Part shown: positions 16,901 through 25,100 of the stretch, in pieces
Layout of the letters: each line of letters begins with the position of its first letter
How positions within the stretch are numbered: the stretch's first letter is position 1
Origin: SM1-73 sp964588305
GTDB lineage: Bacteria; Zixibacteria; MSB-5A5; SM1-73
Assembly: GCA_964588305.1 (NCBI GenBank)
Contig: CAZPOP010000017.1
Coordinates: 10,735-74,734, forward strand
Length of the DNA: 64,000 nt
Direction of reading: 5' to 3'
Notes under the pieces: generated by a model
The model's database searches: none
What the model saw: only the letters and a program-made list of their open reading frames with translations
Told to the model about the DNA's origin: nothing
Program-made: the position numbers and the translations under genes

Positions 16901-17117
16901 CACCCCAGAAATAAACAGGTGTCCAGTTGGTGTGCGACAGCACACAATAGTTTTCCTCGCCGGTTAGGGCCGGAGGTTTGAGAGGGATTATCTTGTCAGG
17001 GGGAATCGGAATCACCTTCCTGGTGGGCATCACCGCGGGCTGTTGAACTGTGGCTGAAGAAAAGGTGATCAGACTTAAGGCCAGGATGCCCAAAAAACAT
17101 ATTGATCTTTTGTTCAT
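13953..17117 (-). CDS. Secreted protein with two papain/C39-like domains, one split by a dockerin (paralogue 2)
   Basis: 1054 residues, signal peptide at 1-24, start with GGGAG upstream. Order: N-terminal beta domain (about 50-230); peptidase-like domain A with AFCGPTAVANCLWW (C264), EGGHFVTMAG (H368) and AISDPDRD (D386); an Ig/cadherin-like linker (about 500-600, ITGTDPDGDSI); domain B with AYCGPAAVANCLWW (C632), RGHFVTMAG (H825) and ALSDPDRD (D843); and a C-terminal FPNPFN sorting domain (about 965-1054). Between the Cys and His halves of domain B, residues about 733-786 hold a dockerin: GDLNQDGVTDTADLTYWL and DANDDGVLDSGD, two calcium-binding EF-hand-like loops. In domain A the equivalent place is a short loop. 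It is likely exported; substrate unknown. Confidence 0.82.
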   Translation of the reverse strand: MNKRSICFLGILALSLITFSSATVQQPAVMPTRKVIPIPPDKIIPLKPPALTGEENYCVLSHTNWTPVYFWGGFKSGDKVAIYFDPEDCGNPSNYPFQLTGVSLYLNDYSGSGQVDVRFSAEIVCPDICDGPGTEIWRSQLYHITTFYPDSVEISFPDTVCLDKPFFFNLEYMSGVSGSIPSVFFDTVTVDTCYQWLWSGQPAWSEWYEAWTPSVPGWVVLGISGYCGEEQTECGEWYWKPDTATAPSGMPDFDQNQEEWTAFCGPTAVANCLWWFDAVPQGTQPPQFIELLAGYFGTGPAGTDVDSIQAGLDSYFEDYLLPLKETTYWAPDFYEMEDSLKVCQDVILLLGFWWWDDDSAKWYREGGHFVTMAGVNSEKKEVAISDPDRDQCLLYSWWPGRVRTEEHLPWGGYDPTYHNDTQYVSHDAYICLLNPEFPSPASDLWELADYCYEPLIYFNKNVPERFRPVTRAAPEHLEYWRTEVEAAVMICPNPDANYPPQIEQPDFLEGNVDDAVEYTITGTDPDGDSIQNEASIDIQPGCGSDYFITRISGQGTSSGTWEITWYTDGCTPCDTHMVIHGLTDEDGAADYCTTWVHLVKPDSLWYWKPDTAHAPSGMPDFDQDQDEWIAYCGPAAVANCLWWYDAVPPGWTPPQLIDTLARYFQTDPDSGTHVDSMQAGLEQYFLDYAFALQESTFEMPDFLEMEDSLKKCQDIILLLGFWWYEGEPQQFIRGDLNQDGVTDTADLTYWLTGPPFPCDDAADANDDGVLDSGDSIALYDYIYMAGPDLPPPFPDCGVDPTSDALGCAGFPACPGGGTWHRERGHFVTMAGVCSESLKIALSDPDRDAAVEGGPGRVRPPWHPGAGLYPPELHNDSTYVSHDMYQSLLDNPFPSPGNPFWEIDYIWARGGFSGMNVPDKFRAATKAAPKDAMDVFVTEVEYAVMICPKPTAVEGEEEAALTPKDFELYQNFPNPFNAETLIKFDLRRPAEVSLAIYNVLGQKVKTFVKGRSQAGLQSIRWDGTDEKGNDLSTGIYFYQLKVGEVKETKRLVLLK

Positions 17118-17440
17118 GTTTTTGACTCCCTAAGTTCAAAATTCGAGGTAAGACTGGTCCTCAGCAATGAGTTTAAGCTGTCATTCATCACCGGAGATCA
17201 ACCCAAGTACGAAAGCATAGCTTAAGGCCCTGCTTCCTTTTTTGCTTGAAGTCCTGCCAAAAGTTGCCCAAGAATATCTTCATTTTACGTTTTCATTATA
17301 ATATATCAACGGGAAACTCGGAAGGCAAGGAATTTGTGGGTACAAGAGTTGAAAATCACGCATCTTTGCACTGGCCGACGAATTCATCACTAAGGTATGG
17401 GTGGAAGAAATCCTATCCGCACAGGGTCAATACCGCTTTT
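17118..17440. other. Intergenic, upstream region of paralogue 2
   Basis: No gene. It contains the second copy of the ACTTTTGGC element at 17231-17270 (minus strand). The sequence nearer 17330-17440, past the stop of paralogue 3, holds no clear terminator. Confidence 0.45.
17231..17270 (-). promoter_or_regulatory. Shared leader element ACTTTTGGC...AAAAAAGGA, copy 2
   Basis: See the copy at 13622-13661. Order of blocks (ACTTTTGGC, then ACTY, then CAAAAAAGGA) and spacing are kept while the flanks differ. Confidence 0.4.
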
Positions 17441-19342
17441 CTACTTCAACAAGACCATTCGTTTGGTCTGGGTGATCTGGCCAGCCATCAGTTGGTAGAA
17501 ATAGATGCCTGAAGGTAAATCCTTGCCCTTTTCATTCTTTCCGTCCCAGCTTACAGTTTTGGCACCTGGCCGCTGGTACTCGTCGACCAACGTTCTGACC
17601 TTCTGCCCCAGAATGTTATACATTACCAGCGATACCGGGCAGGACTTGAATAAGGTATATTTGATCGTCGTTTCGCTGTTGAAAGGATTGGGATGGTTCT
17701 GGAATAGCTGGAAATCTTTGGGAGAGAAAACCTCCTCTTCTTCGTCCACGGCAGTGGACTTAGGACAGATCATGACGGCATATTCCACGACCGCATGTAC
17801 GGGTTCGGAAGGTTCATAGGAGTGAAAATACTCTGTTTGACCGGGCTGGAAGTTCTCTCCTTCGAACCGGCTGAACAGAGAGGTAGTATCATCGGCATAG
17901 AAGTCCTTTATCCTCCAGAGGGTATCCAGGCTATCGCCATAATCGATAACAAACAAAGTGTCTGAGACATAGATATCGTGAGACACATAGAGAGAATTGT
18001 TGTGAAGCGTATGATCGTCGGGATGAGAGGGGTGTCCCAGAGGGAAGAACCTTCCTTGCCAGGCAAGCTCCGCTCCATCCACCGCAGGATCGCTGAGTGC
18101 AACCCAGGATGACTCCGGGCAAGCACCTGCCAGGGTAACAGCATGGCCCCCGAAACGGTGCCAGGAATCTTCGTAAAATTGCCAAAATCCCAAAATGAGA
18201 ATGATGTTGTGATTCTTTTCCAATGAGTCAGCCGTCTCGCGAAAACTGGGTCGATGGCGGGTGTCCTGGCATAGAGAGAGTCCATATTCGCTGAAGCAAC
18301 TGTCTAAGCCGCTCTGAATTGAATCCACTGAAGTTCCACTGTCCGGATCGGTGCCGAAGTAGGTGGACAAAAGTCGGATGAGATCAGGAGGGTCCGTATC
18401 TTGGGGAACTTCATAGAACCACCATAAACAGTTTGCCACAGCAGTGGAAACGTCCAGAGCCGATGAATCGCCGAACTGATACTGGTCAAAATCCGGCATC
18501 CCACTGGGAGCTTTGGAGGCGGTGGGTTTCCAATCCCAACAAGGGTTACAGTCAATAGAATTGGTGTAACCGATTGTTCGCATTATGGGACATCCTGGAA
18601 TTGAAGCTCCGGGAGAAGATGGGCCCCAGAACTGGGACCATTCACAGTAGTTCCCATCATAAAGAAACCAGGCCTCGCAGGTATTTGGAAAGTCGAGGAC
18701 ACTGTCGCTCATGACCAGGCTGGGAAATGGGGGATTGGTTTCACCGGTAAAGATGATCTCTAAAAAAAAGGAATCGGTCAGGCAGCAGGTCGAGCTTGGA
18801 TTGGTGAGGGAATCTAAGTCCAAATTAATCGGCCTTCCCAGACTATCGTAACTGGAGTCAATGGGTATGGTGAAGGTCTGGTGATACAAGAGAGTGCCGG
18901 GTTTTCCAAGATCAGGACAGAGGGTATCCAGAGTATCTACTTTCACCTGCCTAATGTTCACCCGAATCTCGACCGGCCAGACGGCGGTAAGCCCACCTGC
19001 ATAATCGTAAAGGTAAAGCCGCACGCCCGTTAGTTTGAAAGGATAGGGATTTGCTCCGGCGCACTTTTCCGGATTCATATATAAGGCGTAACCGTTGCCC
19101 GGAATTGTGTCAGGATAATACCAAGCCAGCGAGTCCTCATCATATTTAATCACACAAAAGCGTTCCCCGCTCACGCCAAAAGTACGGAGAGATTGCGGTA
19201 CCCTTTCACCAGCAATCGGAATTGCTTTTATCTTTTGGGCATCAGAATCAGCGGAAGTATGATCTATCCCGAAAGAAAGGAGAAATGCCAAAAGCGAAAA
19301 GAGAAATACTAGTTTTTTGCTCATTTCTTTTTGTGAGATCAT
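17441..19342 (-). CDS. Secreted papain/C39-like paralogue 3, candidate catalytic Cys replaced
   Basis: About 633 residues with the same plan as paralogue 1: signal peptide, N-terminal beta domain, peptidase-like domain, and a C-terminal sorting domain (HPNPFN, TKRMVLLK). The block that reads AYCGPTAVANCLWW in the paralogues is ALDVSTAVANCLWW here, so the candidate nucleophile is Asp (D298 counted from the TTG at 19345) and the Gly-Pro after it is lost. His (FGGHAVTLAG) and Asp (LSDPAVDG) are kept. It is probably a non-catalytic, binding or structural member. The start is uncertain: TTG at 19345, ATG at 19342 and ATG at 19324 are all in frame and none has a good ribosome site. Confidence 0.78.
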   Translation of the reverse strand: MISQKEMSKKLVFLFSLLAFLLSFGIDHTSADSDAQKIKAIPIAGERVPQSLRTFGVSGERFCVIKYDEDSLAWYYPDTIPGNGYALYMNPEKCAGANPYPFKLTGVRLYLYDYAGGLTAVWPVEIRVNIRQVKVDTLDTLCPDLGKPGTLLYHQTFTIPIDSSYDSLGRPINLDLDSLTNPSSTCCLTDSFFLEIIFTGETNPPFPSLVMSDSVLDFPNTCEAWFLYDGNYCEWSQFWGPSSPGASIPGCPIMRTIGYTNSIDCNPCWDWKPTASKAPSGMPDFDQYQFGDSSALDVSTAVANCLWWFYEVPQDTDPPDLIRLLSTYFGTDPDSGTSVDSIQSGLDSCFSEYGLSLCQDTRHRPSFRETADSLEKNHNIILILGFWQFYEDSWHRFGGHAVTLAGACPESSWVALSDPAVDGAELAWQGRFFPLGHPSHPDDHTLHNNSLYVSHDIYVSDTLFVIDYGDSLDTLWRIKDFYADDTTSLFSRFEGENFQPGQTEYFHSYEPSEPVHAVVEYAVMICPKSTAVDEEEEVFSPKDFQLFQNHPNPFNSETTIKYTLFKSCPVSLVMYNILGQKVRTLVDEYQRPGAKTVSWDGKNEKGKDLPSGIYFYQLMAGQITQTKRMVLLK

Positions 19343-19610
19343 CAATTATCAAAATCTATTTTCACTCTCTTCTTTGCGTTCGGAGGCGAATCACGGAGCT
19401 TGCCTAATGATTATACAATCGTCCTCTTACAAAAACAAGGGATTTTCTGCGGTCGGTAAAAACAAAAATGAGATGGATCGTGACGAATAGTGCTGGTCGA
19501 CAGGTTTTTCGGGTGGGGTAGTTCCTTCCGACGATAAGCCGATCTGCAAAAGGAAGCGGCTCAGGTTCCGGACAATGTAAAGTCAGAGAGAATCACTCAA
19601 CACCTGTCTC

Positions 19611-19639
19611 TCAGGTCAAGCTGAAGCTTGACACTCCAG
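19611..19639. repeat. GTCAAGC palindromic repeat, copy 3
   Basis: GTCAAGCTGAAGCTTGAC at 19615-19632 followed by ACTCCAG, the same as copy 2 over more than 25 bp. Confidence 0.75.
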
Positions 19640-19682
19640 CAAGGCTTTGCCCATCTGACTTTTTTTGGGTTTTTCCCCAATG

Positions 19683-19721
19683 GGAAAATACCCCGATCCT
19701 TATGTAGTGGAAGGGGGTATT
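19683..19721 (-). terminator. Probable terminator of the ParB/SerK-like gene
   Basis: On the minus strand AATACCCC (19721-19714), a 19-nt loop and GGGGTATT (19694-19687) form a perfect 8-bp stem whose 3' arm continues into a short T-run (GTATTTTCCC). It starts about 28 nt after the stop at 19749. The long loop makes it less certain. Confidence 0.45.
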
Positions 19722-19748
19722 GGGATGAAGAGCCAAAGAGGCGGTAGA

Positions 19749-20612
19749 TCATTCGTTGAAAAGAGTAACCGACTCCTGATAAAACTTCGCTTTCTTGGTT
19801 TTTATGCGATAAGCCAAAAGCTCTTTTAGAAATGAGTTCTTTTCGAAAAGCGGGGTGTTAGCACTCAGCACTGAGCAAGAAACCTCCAGTCCCAAGATTC
19901 TATTGGGAACAATGAATCTGGTCAGGCCAGAAGGAAGAAGTATGTCCTTTTGAACCAAATCCAGAATCTCCCTTTTGTCAAACCGCGGAATCAGATTGAT
20001 GGCGGAGCTCTTTTGGAAGTGATCAAATACCGAAAGGAGATGATTATCAGAATCCAAATAACATATTTCGAATCTGCCGTTATAGGTGGCGATCAATTGA
20101 TAAAGACTCTTCACCTTGTCCTCAAGTGTAAAGCTTCCGTCGTTGACCACGATTCCGCTCATGTCCTTGAAAAGAAAATAAGAAATGGTCTTTTGGTGCT
20201 TCAAAGCTTCTTTTCTCCACTTCAAAGGACAAGACGATACCTCCAACTTCAGGTCCTTTATCTTTTCGATGACCTCCTCTTTTTGGGCATCAAAGATGAG
20301 ATGATTCCAGGAGGAAAGTTTTACCCTCTCATCTTCATAATTGACGCTCTGGACCAACACGTCCGGAATATTCAAAAGTTTCAAAGCGGAAACACGATTG
20401 ACTCCATCCAAGACAAGCCACTTCTCGCCTTTCTCATGATCTGATTTCTTATCCTCCCCAGTGCTCATATATCCCACCAGCACGGGGTTTTTCAAATGCC
20501 CGTCCCTTTTGATCTCTTCCGCCAGTCTCTGAGTTCTTTTGAAATCACAGGTCTCGTGAAATATCAGATCGTCCAAATGCAGGAACCTGAGCTCAAACAA
20601 ATTCATGTGCAT
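19749..20612 (-). CDS. ParB/sulfiredoxin-fold protein, SerK/SbnI-like
   Basis: About 287 residues. The N-terminal half has the ParB-like fold: FLHLDDLIFHETCD, then RLAEEIKRDGHLKNPVLVG and VLDGVNRVSALKLLNIPDVLVQ. The DGxxR box in this position is shared with SbnI and the archaeal free-serine kinase SerK. The C-terminal half (KSLYQLIATYNGRFEICYLD, LPSGLTRFIVPNRILGLEV) also resembles that group rather than plasmid ParB. Serine phosphorylation, or small-molecule sensing with DNA binding, are both possible. I place the start at ATG 20612 (GGAAG upstream), where the conserved part begins; a GTG at 20666 would add 18 residues. It stands alone, convergent with no one, upstream of an ABC system on the other strand. 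Confidence 0.6.
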   Translation of the reverse strand: MHMNLFELRFLHLDDLIFHETCDFKRTQRLAEEIKRDGHLKNPVLVGYMSTGEDKKSDHEKGEKWLVLDGVNRVSALKLLNIPDVLVQSVNYEDERVKLSSWNHLIFDAQKEEVIEKIKDLKLEVSSCPLKWRKEALKHQKTISYFLFKDMSGIVVNDGSFTLEDKVKSLYQLIATYNGRFEICYLDSDNHLLSVFDHFQKSSAINLIPRFDKREILDLVQKDILLPSGLTRFIVPNRILGLEVSCSVLSANTPLFEKNSFLKELLAYRIKTKKAKFYQESVTLFNE

Positions 20613-20666
20613 TTCTTTTTCTTCCACCACTTGTGACTGATCCTCTCGTTTAAAAACGCTGTTCAC

Positions 20667-21171
20667 CTGAAGAGTTGAGCAAATTATATGCCACTGGAAT
20701 GGATTTGGGCCACATCTGACTGAGCTTCTTTTGGCAGATTAAGTTATTATGGAATATGGAGTAGTCCAAAAGGCGCAGGGAGCTTAACCAGGGAGAAAAG
20801 ATTTTGGCGCCAGGTGGCTGATCGACAACGGGGAAAGTATGCAAAGACATTCATACATCCTGCAAGTTTACAAGATGAAGGATTCTCTCTTGTTCACGAG
20901 ATAACGATTCTGATTTGCTCTTCCATCTGTGTCCCTGCCGGATTCCCAATCGGACGACCGTAGAACTTCTGTGGCGAGTTTGGAAGAGCCGATAATTGAT
21001 GCTTCTCCCCTGGCTCTCTTCTTATGAGGTCAGGCCTGTTGCGGTACGGGTCGCTGCTTTCTGCGGGACCCTCCATTCTTGGATTTAGTGAAACAAAATA
21101 CTGATAAGGCTGTCTAATGAGTAGTGATGAATATTAGAACGGACTAAGAAAATATGGGAGGATGAAAGATC
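20667..21171. other. Intergenic between divergent SerK-like gene and ABC operon
   Basis: About 500 nt with no gene I can support. Two short minus-strand frames (60-66 codons) lack ribosome sites and family resemblance. It must contain the promoters of both divergent units, but no -35/-10 pair is convincing. GGGAGG about 10 nt ahead of 21172 is the ribosome site of the ABC ATPase. Confidence 0.4.
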
Positions 21172-22044
21172 ATGGAACTATCAATTAGCAATCTTTGCAA
21201 GACCTATGCTAACGGCGTTGTAGCCTTGGACGACGTATCGTTAGATATTCCTACCGGACTCTTCGGCCTTCTGGGTCCCAACGGGGCTGGGAAATCCACC
21301 TTGATGCGAACAATTGCCACGTTGCAGGAAGCCGATTCCGGCGAGATAACGTTCGAAGGCATCGATGTCCTGAGACAAAAGAGCGAAGTCAAGAAAGTGT
21401 TGGGTTACCTGCCCCAGAGTTTCGGATTCTATCCCAAAGATACAGGATACAATCTGCTGGATCATTTCACGCTACTAAAGGGTGTTAGAGACAAAAAAGA
21501 AAGGAAGGCGAAAGTCGAGGAACTCCTGAAGCGGGTGAATCTCTGGAACGAGCGGAAGCAGAAACTGGGCACTTATTCCAACGGAATGAGACAGCGCTTC
21601 GGTATCGCGCAGGCGCTTTTGGGAAATCCCAAACTCATCATTGTGGACGAGCCCACCGCCGGGCTGGACCCGGAGGAGCGGGTGCGTTTTCACAACCTGC
21701 TGAGTGAAATCGGCGAGAACGTTGTGGTCATTCTCTCGACACACATCGTTGACGACGTGAGCGATCTCTGCATAAATATGGCCATCATAGATGAGGGCAG
21801 AATCATACTGAAAGAGAACACGCTGGATGCCATGTCGCAACTAAAAGGAAAGATCTGGGAAAAGGAAATTCCGAAGGAGGATTTACCTGCGTACGAAGAA
21901 AAGTACGACGTGATATCGACTCGGCTGTTCGCGGGCAAGACATTCATCTACATCTACAGCAGTATAAATCCTGAAAACGGCTTTTCGTCCATCGAACCTT
22001 CGCTGGAGATTGCATACTTTTATCATTTGAACAAGGCGAACTAA
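21172..22044 (+). CDS. ABC transporter ATP-binding protein
   Basis: 290-residue ABC ATPase of the ABC-2 (drug/lipid/Cu-type) group. Walker A LLGPNGAGKSTLMRT, Q-loop YLPQSFGF, signature YSNGMRQRFGIAQALL (the usual LSGG is YSNG), Walker B LIIVDEPTAGLDPEERVR, and H-loop LSTHIVDDV. A GGGAGG lies 10 nt ahead of the ATG. It precedes by 82 nt the large permease at 22127 on the same strand, which would be its membrane partner. Substrate is unknown; the peptidase domain of the partner suggests a link between export and peptide trimming. Confidence 0.92.
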   Translation: MELSISNLCKTYANGVVALDDVSLDIPTGLFGLLGPNGAGKSTLMRTIATLQEADSGEITFEGIDVLRQKSEVKKVLGYLPQSFGFYPKDTGYNLLDHFTLLKGVRDKKERKAKVEELLKRVNLWNERKQKLGTYSNGMRQRFGIAQALLGNPKLIIVDEPTAGLDPEERVRFHNLLSEIGENVVVILSTHIVDDVSDLCINMAIIDEGRIILKENTLDAMSQLKGKIWEKEIPKEDLPAYEEKYDVISTRLFAGKTFIYIYSSINPENGFSSIEPSLEIAYFYHLNKAN

Positions 22045-22126
22045 AGCGATCCAAGATGCCTAAGGTATACAAGACAGACCTTCAACATAAATAACTTCAC
22101 TCACTTTCTACAAGAGGTCAATATCC

Positions 22127-25100
22127 ATGTTTTTTAATATTTATCTGAACGAATTCAAAAGAAACCTGAAAAGTCTTTCCTTTTACATCTTCACTGCTCT
22201 TCTGCTTTTCGGGGCATATATATTCGCATCCAATCTCAATCCGCAGTCATACTTGATGGGATTGAGCATCGGAAAGGAATGGCACAACGCGCCCCTCCTC
22301 ATAGCCAAGCTGACGGCGCGGTTCAGCGTGGTGGGGGTGTTATTCGCCATGGTCATGGTGGGGCGTGCAGTGACCCGGGATTTCGCTATCGGGATCCACG
22401 ACTTCTTCTTCACCCTTCCGATGAGCAAGGCTTCCTATCTGGGCGGGCGGTTTCTTGGCGGATTTGTGGCCAATATTCTTATCTATTGCGGCATCGCCCT
22501 GGGATTTGTGGCAGGCTGTCTGGTCATCGATCCCAGATATTACGGCCCGTTTGGCCTGTCGGCGTTCCTGCTTCCGGCAGTGGTCATATTGATTCCAAAC
22601 CTGCTCTTTATCGGCAGCATCTTCTTCTCCCTGGCGACTTTGAGCCGAAAGATGGTGACGACCTATCTGGCAGGCGTTGGATTCCTTATGATCTATGGCG
22701 CACTGCAGGGTGGCTTTACCGGTTGGGAAAACGATACCGCCAAGATCCTTTTGGACCCCTTTGGCATCTCCGCACTGGGCATCCTGACCAAATACTGGAC
22801 GGTGGCCGACATCAACGTCAACCAAATTCCACTGCAGGCTCCCCTCATATGGAACCGAATCATATGGATGGCAGTCAGTCTTAGCATTCTTTTCTACACC
22901 TGGAGACGCTTTCAGTTCGTTTCGGTCCTGGAAAAGAAAAAGGAAAAACGATTGGACACAGAACAGATCGAATTCAAGGGTGTCCACGCGTTGGGACCGA
23001 TCCGACCAACGATCATCGATGATGCTTTTTCTTTCCAACTGAAAAAGTGCTTCCACCTGGCCCTTAGAGAATTCAAAAGAATCGTTTTCCATCCGGCCTT
23101 CCTGATCCTGACCTTCATGGCTATGGGCGAGCTGGTCGTTAATTTTGCGTTAAATGCCGGCCCCATGGGAGATAACGTTTACCCCCTCACTTCACGGTTT
23201 CTGGATCAGACCATGCACATCTGGATCTACATGATTCCGCTGACCATCTTGTTCGGCGGTGTAATCATCTGGCGGGAACGAGACTATGAGTCCAACGAGT
23301 TCTACGATACCCTTCCGGTTCCGGACTGGCTGAGCTATCTCTCCAAGCTCTTCACCATGATGTCCATTCAGCTTTTCTACGTCATCCTGGCCATGCTCAC
23401 GGGGATCATCACGCAGGTGATCGGCTTCGGCTATACCGATATCGAATTGGGCCTGTACTTCAAGTACCTGTTCGGCATAACCTTCCTTAAATTCTGGTTC
23501 TTGACCGTTATCGTCTTTTTCATTCACAACCTGGTCGGCAATAAAATTCTTGGTTTCTTCGTCTCCGCCCTTTTTGTAGCCGCCGATCTGATCATCTTCG
23601 AGGTTTTAAAGGCAGAGAATTTCCTGTTCCGATACGGTCAACTGCCTCCCTTCATCTATTCTAACCTAAACGGGTTCGGGCATTACGGCCCACTTTTAAT
23701 CTGGTACTCGATCTACTGGCTTTCATTCGCTGGCATCCTCGGCGTCCTGACGTCACTTTTGTGGCGCCGCAGCGACGAAACCGCCCTGAAGTTCCGATTC
23801 AGGGTGGGCCTGCAGAAGCTGAACAGACGGTTTCATTGGGCATTGGCTATTCTGCTGGTCCTGTTTCTGGCAACGGGCGGGTACATCTCTTACAACAAGT
23901 ACATTCTGAATCAATACACGTCAAGAAACGAGAGAAAGAGAATAAAGGCGGATTACGAAAAGAAATATACACAGTATAAGAACGCTCCGCAGCCCAGGAT
24001 AACCGATGTCAACCTGGCCGTGGACATCTTCCCTGAGGAGAGAAAAGCCGACATTCAAGGATATTACGTGTTGAGGAATAAGACCGATCAACCCATCAAC
24101 GAGATCTATATCAACCTTTCGGACAGGTATATCACAAACGAGAACCGACTGGAATTGTCAAATCCGGCAACGCTCGCGCTTCATGGCAAAGAATACGGAT
24201 TCCGCATACTCCAATTAGACACTCCTCTCGCTCCCGGTGAAGATGTTCGACTGGATTTCGAACTCATTGCTCAAGCTGCGGGATTCACTGAGAATAATCC
24301 AAAAAGTGAGCTCGCCCGAAAGGGAACCTGTTTTCTTCTCACTTCGGACTCACCCGACTACTTTCCGCTCGTCGGGTACATCCAGAACCTGGAGCTTGAA
24401 AAGGAAAGAGATCGGGAGAAGTTCGGTCTTTCGAAACAACCCAAGAGTCCCCCCTTGGAGATGGCAAATAAGTCAATCTGCGAGCTCCGGTTCGACCTGG
24501 CTGAATATGAGGCGGTTATCAGCACGAGCAGTCCCCAGAAGGTCGTTTCTAACGGGAACCTCATTCGCCAATGGACGGAGAATGGTAGAAGCTATTTCCA
24601 TTACAAGTCCGAAGGTCCGATGGCTACTGAGCTTGTGTTTGCTTCCTCGGAATACGAAGTGGCAAGAGACGAATATGAAAGTATCAAGATCGAGGTTTAT
24701 TATGATAAGAAACATCCTGATAACGTGCAGCGCATGATCAAGGGCGTGAAGCGATCCTTCGATTACTGCACCAAGAGTTTCTGTCCCTTCCCCTATCGAT
24801 TCGTCCGAATCGCTCAAATACCTAACTATGTTCACTTTGGGGCGCGTTCCCAGCCCACACTCTTTACCTGGAGGGAGGATGCCGGGTTCATCAGCAACCT
24901 GGAAGACACCGGAGAAATCGACATGGTGTTCGGCGTCTGTACGCACGAGATGGCCCATCAATGGTGGGCGTATATAGTCAAGCCGGCGGAAGCCGAAGGT
25001 GCCGAAATGCTGACCGAGACCATGGCCCAGTATGTTGAGGTCATGTGTTTGGAAAAGGAATACGGGAAGAACATATCGCGTAAGCTCTTGAAAGAAGAGA

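Larger units (their letters stand above)
19343..19748. other. Intergenic with repeat and terminator-like hairpin
   Basis: No gene. It contains a GTCAAGC palindromic repeat (19611-19639) and a hairpin at 19687-19721 just past the stop of the SerK-like gene, described separately. Confidence 0.5.

Noticed and set aside
20650..21076. Two minus-strand frames of 60-66 codons upstream of the ABC operon
   Set aside because: No ribosome sites, composition unlike the neighbouring genes, no recognisable motif.
22340..23092. 250-codon minus-strand frame within the permease gene
   Set aside because: Antisense to transmembrane coding sequence; low-complexity polar product typical of a shadow.
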